64,000 bases of DNA. It comes from Sphingobium arseniciresistens (GTDB lineage Bacteria > Pseudomonadota > Alphaproteobacteria > Sphingomonadales > Sphingomonadaceae). Of this stretch, positions 57,117 through 64,000 are shown one piece after another. The position numbers and the translations under genes are program-made. The stretch is taken from contig JARFNK010000004.1 in the NCBI GenBank assembly GCA_029167225.1, positions 1 through 64,000 on the forward strand. The letters are read 5' to 3'. The notes under the pieces were generated by a model. It was given only the letters and a program-made list of their open reading frames with translations. It was not told where the DNA came from and did not search any database. Positions within the stretch are counted from its first letter, which is position 1, and each line of letters begins with the position of its first letter.

Positions 57117-57135
57117 ACTGTGTAAGGAGAACCCC

Positions 57136-58074
57136 ATGCGTATAGCCCTCGCCGGCGCCGGCGCCTTTGGCGAAAAGCATCTTGATGGCCTCAAGAATAT
57201 CGACGGCGTCACCGTCACCTCAATCATCGGCCGCGAACTGGAGCCGACCAAGGCCGTCGCCGCGAAATATGGCATCGGCCATGTCACCACCGACCTCAAC
57301 GAGACGCTGGCGCGCGACGATGTCGATGCCGTCATCCTCTGCACGCCGACCCAGATGCACGCGGCGCAGGCCATCGCCTGCATGGATGCTGGCAAGCATG
57401 TCGAAGTGGAGATTCCGCTCGCCGACAGCTGGGCCGATGCGCAGGCTGTTCTCGCCAAGCAGAAGGAAACCGGCCTCGTCTGCATGGTCGGCCACACCCG
57501 CCGCTTCAATCCGTCGCACCAATATGTCCACAACCTCATCAAGGCGGGCGAGCTGAACATCCAGCAGATGGACGTGCAGACCTATTTCTTCCGCCGCAAG
57601 AACATCAATGCCAAGGGCGAGGCGCGCAGCTGGACCGACCATCTGCTGTGGCATCATGCCGCGCATACGGTGGACCTGTTCGCCTATCAGGCCGGCAAGA
57701 TCGTGTCGGCGCATGCGATGCAGGGGCCGATCCACCCCGAACTCGGCATCGCCATGGACATGTCCATCCAGCTCAAAAGCGAGAGCGGCGCCATCTGCAC
57801 CCTGTCGCTCAGCTTCAACAATGACGGGCCGCTCGGCACCTTCTTCCGCTATATCGGCGACACCGGCACCTATATCGCCCGCTACGACGATCTGGTGAAC
57901 GGCAAGGAAGAGGCGATCGACGTCTCCAAGATCGACGTGTCGATGAACGGCATCGAGCTTCAGGACCGCGAGTTCATCTCTGCGATCCGTGAAGGTCGTG
58001 ATCCCAACAGTTCGGTGGCCAAGGTGTTCGACTGCTATCGCGTCTTGGGAGAGCTGGAAACGCAGCTCGGCTAA
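57136..58074 (+). CDS. ligC: 4-carboxy-2-hydroxymuconate-6-semialdehyde dehydrogenase
   Basis: The Gfo/Idh/MocA fold begins MRIALAGAGAFGEKHLDGLK (ATG at 57136, AAGGAG upstream), with VILCTPTQMHAAQAIACMDA, the GKHVEVEIPLADSWADAQAV hinge and the SWTDHLLWHHAAHTVDLFAY active-site segment. The enzyme oxidises the LigAB product (as hemiacetal) to 2-pyrone-4,6-dicarboxylate with NADP+. It ends the plus-strand lig operon. 312 aa, as expected. Confidence 0.92.
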   Translation: MRIALAGAGAFGEKHLDGLKNIDGVTVTSIIGRELEPTKAVAAKYGIGHVTTDLNETLARDDVDAVILCTPTQMHAAQAIACMDAGKHVEVEIPLADSWADAQAVLAKQKETGLVCMVGHTRRFNPSHQYVHNLIKAGELNIQQMDVQTYFFRRKNINAKGEARSWTDHLLWHHAAHTVDLFAYQAGKIVSAHAMQGPIHPELGIAMDMSIQLKSESGAICTLSLSFNNDGPLGTFFRYIGDTGTYIARYDDLVNGKEEAIDVSKIDVSMNGIELQDREFISAIREGRDPNSSVAKVFDCYRVLGELETQLG

Positions 58075-58107
58075 TCCCCTGGGGTCGCACCCACGGGCGC
58101 GGATGGC

Positions 58108-59010
58108 TTAGCTGTCCGCGCCCTTTTTCGTTTCCGTGCGCCAGATCCTGGGCGGTTGCCCGACATGGCGCGCGAAGAAGCGCGAGAAATAGGCCGGATC
58201 CTCGAAGCCGACGGCATAGGCGATCTCGGTGATCGACATGTTGGAATAGAGCAGCAGGCGGCGCGCCTCCAGAAGCGCGCGCTCATCCAGCATCGAGGCG
58301 GGCGATGTGCCGGCCACCCGCGCACAGGCTTGCCTGAGCGCGCCCTCGCTTACCCCCAATGCGCGGGCATGGTCCGTCACCGGCTCGCGCAGGCGAAACC
58401 GCTGCTCGATCCGTTCGCGCAGGCGGGCGACCAGCGCGGCGCTGCGTCCGGTGGCGGCGGGTGCACGCTCCTCGACCGCCGCGCGTCGCAGAGCCAGGAC
58501 CATGAGCGAGAGCAGCAAGGCCTCCACCGCCGCGCGCCGGCCGGGGCCAGCCCAGCCGAGTTCCCGTGCCATCTGTTCGATCCGGCTTTCCACCGCTGCC
58601 CGGTCCTCGGGCCGCAGGGGCACGGCGCGGGCCGACCGGAAAAGGGGCGTCAGATCGGTGTCGCGGGTCAGCAGGTGATGCAGGTAGCTGTCGGCGATGG
58701 TCGTCACCCAGCCGCGCGACTCCCGGTGCCAGTCGAAGCCATGGATGATGCCCGCCGGGATCAGCAACAGGCACGGGGCGTCGAAATGGACGGTCTCGGC
58801 CTCGGCGCGCATGGTGCCGCCGCCCTCCGCGATCAGGATGACGTGATTGAGGTCGCGGTGGACGTGGGGGCGGATCGTCCATTCGCTGGGGCGCGAACGA
58901 TCGTCCAGGCTCTCGACATGGACAAAGCCCTCAGTAACCTGCCGCTGGGGCTCGCCATACAGGTAGAATGCGGGAGCTGCTGTCTTTGGTTCCGACGTCT
59001 GCATGGTCAT
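58108..59010 (-). CDS. AraC-family regulator, probable PobR for 4-hydroxybenzoate
   Basis: An N-terminal cupin (WTIRPHVHRDLNHVILIAEG, LLLIPAGIIHGFDWHRESRG) is joined to a C-terminal double HTH (VTDHARALGVSEGALRQACA, ITEIAYAVGFEDPAYFSRFF, about residues 205-290). The gene runs divergently from pobA, with 110 nt between the starts, the layout of AraC-type PobR regulators, which activate pobA in response to 4-hydroxybenzoate. The pairing is strong evidence for function, but effector identity is inferred. Confidence 0.85.
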   Translation of the reverse strand: MTMQTSEPKTAAPAFYLYGEPQRQVTEGFVHVESLDDRSRPSEWTIRPHVHRDLNHVILIAEGGGTMRAEAETVHFDAPCLLLIPAGIIHGFDWHRESRGWVTTIADSYLHHLLTRDTDLTPLFRSARAVPLRPEDRAAVESRIEQMARELGWAGPGRRAAVEALLLSLMVLALRRAAVEERAPAATGRSAALVARLRERIEQRFRLREPVTDHARALGVSEGALRQACARVAGTSPASMLDERALLEARRLLLYSNMSITEIAYAVGFEDPAYFSRFFARHVGQPPRIWRTETKKGADS

Positions 59011-59120
59011 CCATATGCCCTAAACTGTCGGATCGTCCAACTATTGGAGCGGCCATGCCATGTCCTGAAAGGAGGATGAGGGGCATTCTTCCGATCAAAG
59101 CTGATCGTCGGAGAGGATAT

Positions 59121-60290
59121 ATGAAGACACAGGTCGCCATCATCGGTGCAGGGCCGGCCGGGCTGTTGCTGGGCCATCTGCTGCGGGCCGAGGGGATCGA
59201 GGTGGTCGTCGTGGAGCGTGCCACGCCCGATTATGTGCTCGGGCGCATCCGGGCAGGCGTGCTGGAGCGCACTACGATCGACTTGATGGATCGGCTGGGC
59301 CTCGGCGCGCGGATGCATGCGGAAGGGCTGCCGCACGATGGCTTCCACCTGGCCGATGGCGAGCGGCTGATCCGCATCGACATTGCCGGGCTCACCGGCA
59401 AGCAGGTGATGGTCTATGGCCAGACGGAGATCACTCGTGACCTGATGACGGCCGCGCCGGAGCGCGGGCTGGAGATCATCTACGAAGCGAGCGATGTCGC
59501 GCTGCATGATGTGGAGAGCGATGCGCCCTATGTCACCTACACCAAGGACGGCACGCGCCACCGGATAGACGCCGAGTTTCTCTGCGGCTGCGATGGCTTT
59601 CATGGCCCCTCGCGTCGGGCGATCCCGGCGTCCGTCGCGTCTCCCTTCGAAAAGCTCTATCCCTTTGGCTGGCTGGGCATTCTGGCCGATGTGCCGCCGT
59701 GCAATCATGAACTGATCTACGCCAATCACGAGCGCGGCTTCGCGTTGGCGTCGATGCGGTCGGAAGCGCGCAGCCGCTATTATATCCAGGTGCCGCTGGA
59801 CGAGAAGGTCGAGGACTGGCCCGACGACCGGCTGTGGGACGAACTTGCGGTGCGACTGGGGCCGGAGGCGGCGGCGCATATCACCCGCGGACCGGCACTG
59901 GAAAAGTCGATCGCGCCACTGCGTTCCTTCGTGTTCGAGCCGATGCGGCATGGGCGCCTGCTGCTCGCCGGCGACAGCGCCCACATCGTGCCACCGACTG
60001 GCGCCAAGGGGCTCAATCTCGCGGCGTCGGACGTCCATTATCTATCCGATGCGCTGATGCGATGCCTCAAGGGACATGACAGGGACGCGATCGTCGGCTA
60101 TTCAGAGCGTGCGCTGGCCCGCGTGTGGAAATCGGAGCGCTTTTCTTGGCAGTTGACGCGTCTGATGCATCGCTTCCCGGACAATGATGCCTTCGATCGC
60201 CGGATGCAGGTCGCCGACCTCGATTACATCGCATCATCGGTCGCGGCGCAGACGACGATCGCTGAAAATTATGTAGGATTACCTCTCTGA
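59121..60290 (+). CDS. pobA: 4-hydroxybenzoate 3-monooxygenase
   Basis: Flavin monooxygenase signatures are complete: MKTQVAIIGAGPAGLLLGHL (FAD), CGCDGFHGPSRRAIPASV (DG motif) and RLLLAGDSAHIVPPTGAKGL (GD motif). RIRAGVLERTTIDLMDRLG is specific to PobA. The enzyme adds a hydroxyl to 4-hydroxybenzoate with NADPH and O2 to form protocatechuate, the substrate of LigAB. The ATG at 59121 has GGAGAGG 4 nt upstream; an upstream frame overlaps the regulator and is not coding. 389 aa. Confidence 0.94.
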   Translation: MKTQVAIIGAGPAGLLLGHLLRAEGIEVVVVERATPDYVLGRIRAGVLERTTIDLMDRLGLGARMHAEGLPHDGFHLADGERLIRIDIAGLTGKQVMVYGQTEITRDLMTAAPERGLEIIYEASDVALHDVESDAPYVTYTKDGTRHRIDAEFLCGCDGFHGPSRRAIPASVASPFEKLYPFGWLGILADVPPCNHELIYANHERGFALASMRSEARSRYYIQVPLDEKVEDWPDDRLWDELAVRLGPEAAAHITRGPALEKSIAPLRSFVFEPMRHGRLLLAGDSAHIVPPTGAKGLNLAASDVHYLSDALMRCLKGHDRDAIVGYSERALARVWKSERFSWQLTRLMHRFPDNDAFDRRMQVADLDYIASSVAAQTTIAENYVGLPL

Positions 60291-60292
60291 GC

Positions 60293-61306
60293 ATGATGAC
60301 ATCGCTGCCCACCCGCAAAATTGGCCCCTTCACAGTATCGGCCATCGGCCTTGGCTGCATGAACCTCTCCCATGCGTATCTGCCGCGCCCGGATGCGGCG
60401 GAGGCGGAGCGCCTGCTGCTGCATGCGCTGGATGCCGGCGTCACCTTTTTCGACACGGCCGCGCTCTACGGCTTCGGCGCCAATGAGACACTGCTTAGCC
60501 GCGCGATCATGCACCGCCGCAAGGACTTCGTGCTGGCGAGCAAATGCGTGCTGGGCGAGATCGACGGCAAGCGCGGGCTGGACGGCTCCCCGGCGGCGAT
60601 CACCCGCACGCTGGAGGACTCGCTGGCCAGGCTCGGCACCGACCATATCGACCTCTATTATCTCCACCGGCTCGACCGCAACGTGCCGATCGAGGAGTCC
60701 GTCGGTGCGCTGGTGCGGGCGGTCGAGGCTGGCAAGATCGGTGCGATCGGCCTGTCGGAGATGTCGGCAGAGACGATCCGCCGAGCCCATGCGGCGCATC
60801 CAATTGCGGCGGTCCAGACCGAATATTCGCCATGGGTGCGCAATGTGGAGATCGCGGTGCTGGATGCCTGCGCGGAACTGGGCATCGGTTTCGTCGCCTT
60901 TTCTCCGCTCGCGCGGGGCTTGCTGGCGGGTGGCGTGACTGCGGCTGGAGTGTCGCCCCCGGACCTTCGTGCCGGCATGCCGCGCTTCGTGGAGCCCCAT
61001 CTTGGCCATAACCTGGCCTTGTACGAGCGCCTGCGTCAGGTGGCTGCCGGCCTGGGCTGCACCCCGGCACAGCTTTGCCTTGCCTGGGTACTGTCGCGCC
61101 GGGATTTCATCGTGCCCATCCCTGGCACCACCAGCATCGCGCATCTGGACGAGGATCTGGCGACATTGTCGCTCGACATTCCGGCTGGTGCGTTGGCGGC
61201 AGTCGATGCCATCTTCCCGGTCGGCGCCGCTTCGGGCGCACGCTATGGACGCGAAGCCCAAGTGCAGAGCGATACCGAAGTCTGGGCCGACGAAGAAATG
61301 GCCTGA
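60293..61306 (+). CDS. Aldo/keto reductase
   Basis: The TIM-barrel AKR has IGLGCMNLSHAYLPRPDAAE, the catalytic set D-Y-K-H in FFDTAALYGFG, LASKCVLGEI and DLYYLHRLDRN, and a C-terminal NADPH-binding block, VPIPGTTSIAHLDEDLATLS. The 337-aa product resembles the YajO/IolS-like group. It follows pobA after two bases, so the two may be co-transcribed, possibly for an aromatic aldehyde or ketone. The substrate is unknown. Confidence 0.85.
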   Translation: MMTSLPTRKIGPFTVSAIGLGCMNLSHAYLPRPDAAEAERLLLHALDAGVTFFDTAALYGFGANETLLSRAIMHRRKDFVLASKCVLGEIDGKRGLDGSPAAITRTLEDSLARLGTDHIDLYYLHRLDRNVPIEESVGALVRAVEAGKIGAIGLSEMSAETIRRAHAAHPIAAVQTEYSPWVRNVEIAVLDACAELGIGFVAFSPLARGLLAGGVTAAGVSPPDLRAGMPRFVEPHLGHNLALYERLRQVAAGLGCTPAQLCLAWVLSRRDFIVPIPGTTSIAHLDEDLATLSLDIPAGALAAVDAIFPVGAASGARYGREAQVQSDTEVWADEEMA

Positions 61307-61358
61307 TCAATGCGTATTCCGGCTGGCTTGCCTGAAGGCGGCATGTCAACCGGAAACC

Positions 61359-61913
61359 CTATCCGTTTGATGTATCGATCGAAATCATCAGCATTGGCCG
61401 GCTTGTCGATGCGTCGAAGGGGGCGTCTGGCGCCATGAAAACGTCGTGCGCCTGCATGATTATGGACTGGTCATCGAGGGTGAGTTCGGTCCCGACCAGC
61501 GCGAAAAGCAACGTCGTTCCGACTGTGCCGTGAACGGGGCCTGCCGCGATGGGCTGGATCATGCCTGCGCCATGCCCCCGCCGCACCATCAGGTTGAGGT
61601 CAAGCACCTCGCCGCCAATGGGTGTCCCGGATGTCGGCCTGTCCCCGGCAAAGGCGAAGGGGGCCGTATCGGGAGACAGATGAACGGGGGTGTGCCCCTC
61701 CACGTCCAGCAGCAATGTGCCCCCAAGGATCGCGATCGTGCGGTCGATCCCGGCGAAGTGGGAGAACGGCCCCGCCGTCGCGACCCGCGCGGCGCTGAGC
61801 CGCCAGAGGAAGTCGTCCATGCCCGCACCGTGGGGGAACGCCGCGATTTCGCGTGTCGTCCCCCCGCCATTCTTCCATGCGACCATCGGGCAATCCCTGG
61901 CCCTGATCAGCAC
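61359..61913 (-). CDS. hutD: HutD family protein
   Basis: The N-terminal CPMVAWKNGGGTTREIAAFP is the HutD signature, followed by a bicupin fold (FLWRLSAARVATAGPFSHFA, LDLNLMVRRGHGAGMIQPIA). I choose the GTG at 61913, 9 nt after the hutU stop, which places the motif at residue 10; the longer frame would run into hutU. HutD is found with histidine-utilisation genes; a role in limiting urocanate or formylglutamate build-up has been proposed. It is the last gene of the hut set here. Confidence 0.8.
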   Translation of the reverse strand: MLIRARDCPMVAWKNGGGTTREIAAFPHGAGMDDFLWRLSAARVATAGPFSHFAGIDRTIAILGGTLLLDVEGHTPVHLSPDTAPFAFAGDRPTSGTPIGGEVLDLNLMVRRGHGAGMIQPIAAGPVHGTVGTTLLFALVGTELTLDDQSIIMQAHDVFMAPDAPFDASTSRPMLMISIDTSNG

Positions 61914-61921
61914 GCCCTGGT

Positions 61922-63589
<1,668 letters not shown>

Positions 63590-63607
63590 GATGATCCTTC
63601 GTGGAGA

Positions 63608-64000
63608 TTAGGATTGGGCGAAGGCGATGCACGCCTTCAGGATGTCGGAAAGGGTGGCGGTGATCGGCGCGGCGCGCGCGGGATCGAAGGGCGGGGGCCA
63701 GTTGCCTTCGTCGGGCAGGCCGGGCTCGTCCATATAGCCGCGGATCGCCAGTTCCATCTGGATGGCGTGGATGCCCTTCTCCGGCTGGCCATAGTGGCGC
63801 GTCGTCCAGCCGCCCTTGAAACGGCCGTCGACGACATGGCTGTGGCCGCTGGCGGCGCAGAGCTGCTCGACCGCCGAAGTCAGCGCGGGCGCGCAGGTCG
63901 TGCCGCTGTTGGTGCCCATGTTAAATTGCGGCAGTTCGCCGTCGAACAGGCGGGGCACATGGCTGCGGATCGAATGGGCATCATAGAGCACGACATCGTC
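63608..64000 (-). CDS. hutG: N-formylglutamate amidohydrolase, C-terminal part (cut by window end)
   Basis: The visible 130 residues read DVVLYDAHSIRSHVPRLFDG, then LPQFNMGTNSGTTCAPALTS, TRHYGQPEKGIHAIQMELAI and the end ITATLSDILKACIAFAQS. These are the C-terminal blocks of the N-formylglutamate deformylase family (the HSIRS and GIHAIQ-E motifs hold metal-binding or catalytic residues). The reading frame continues past base 64000. It is 18 nt upstream of hutU and probably in the same operon. Confidence 0.9.
   Translation of the reverse strand, partial: DDVVLYDAHSIRSHVPRLFDGELPQFNMGTNSGTTCAPALTSAVEQLCAASGHSHVVDGRFKGGWTTRHYGQPEKGIHAIQMELAIRGYMDEPGLPDEGNWPPPFDPARAAPITATLSDILKACIAFAQS

Overview
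The window is high-GC alphaproteobacterial DNA and looks like a sphingomonad (Sphingobium, Novosphingobium or Sphingomonas). The main reason is a complete protocatechuate 4,5-cleavage (lig) pathway of the Sphingobium SYK-6 type. TonB-receptor carbohydrate loci and DUF736/DUF2493 mobile-element genes of sphingomonad type fit the same picture. Gene identities come from reading translated sequence and motifs; no database search was run.

Region 1 (1 to about 25.5 kb) is an integrated mobile element with cargo. Its left end lies outside the window. From the left it holds a PAPS-reductase-like gene without its nucleotide loop, small hypotheticals, an XRE regulator, a PhnA-like protein, a DUF167 protein and a YoaK membrane protein. 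Next comes a probable defence island (4.5-12.4 kb): a coupled pair of an unrecognised 504-aa protein and a phospholipase-D-type protein, a gene remnant, a Ser/Thr kinase, an unrecognised 224-aa protein, and a GTG-start gene coupled to a DUF4238 gene. A structure-rich gene-free stretch (12.36-13.17 kb) follows, with a hairpin of about 130 bp. After DUF736 and DUF2493 genes there is an oriT-like region, a strong promoter and a TrwA-TrwB-TrwC-like transfer operon extended by an Mrr-type nuclease and a VirB1-like transglycosylase. A Phd/VapC-like pair and a large serine recombinase end the element, followed by an IS5-family remnant. No type IV secretion channel genes are present here.

Region 2 (25.7-40 kb) is a carbohydrate/Amadori-compound locus. 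It contains an FrlD/PfkB-like kinase, an FrlB-like SIS deglycase, a GntR/UTRA regulator, hydantoinase/oxoprolinase subunits HyuA and HyuB, a TonB-dependent receptor and an MHS-type transporter. Copies of one palindrome (TTGGTATATACCAA-like) lie in front of frlB, the gntR gene, hyuA and the receptor, which suggests a single GntR regulon. A GH29 alpha-L-fucosidase, an alpha/beta esterase and an SGNH-hydrolase fragment lie beside it.

Region 3 (40.4-49.8 kb) holds a sugar-nucleotide-type epimerase, a PhyH-like dioxygenase, a family 2 glycosyltransferase, an arsenic operon (arsR-arsC-aqpS-arsH) with two matching operators, a large exported protein broken by a frameshift, and an mreB gene without mreCD beside it.

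Region 4 (49.8-64 kb) is aromatic and histidine catabolism. ligK-ligU-ligI run on the minus strand. A LysR regulator with two HTH domains in tandem, a 6PGDH/DUF1932 oxidoreductase and ligJ-ligA-ligB-ligC run on the plus strand. A divergent pobR-like/pobA pair feeds 4-hydroxybenzoate into protocatechuate. Together these convert 4-hydroxybenzoate to pyruvate and oxaloacetate. An aldo/keto reductase and the hut genes hutG (cut by the window end), hutU and hutD complete the window.
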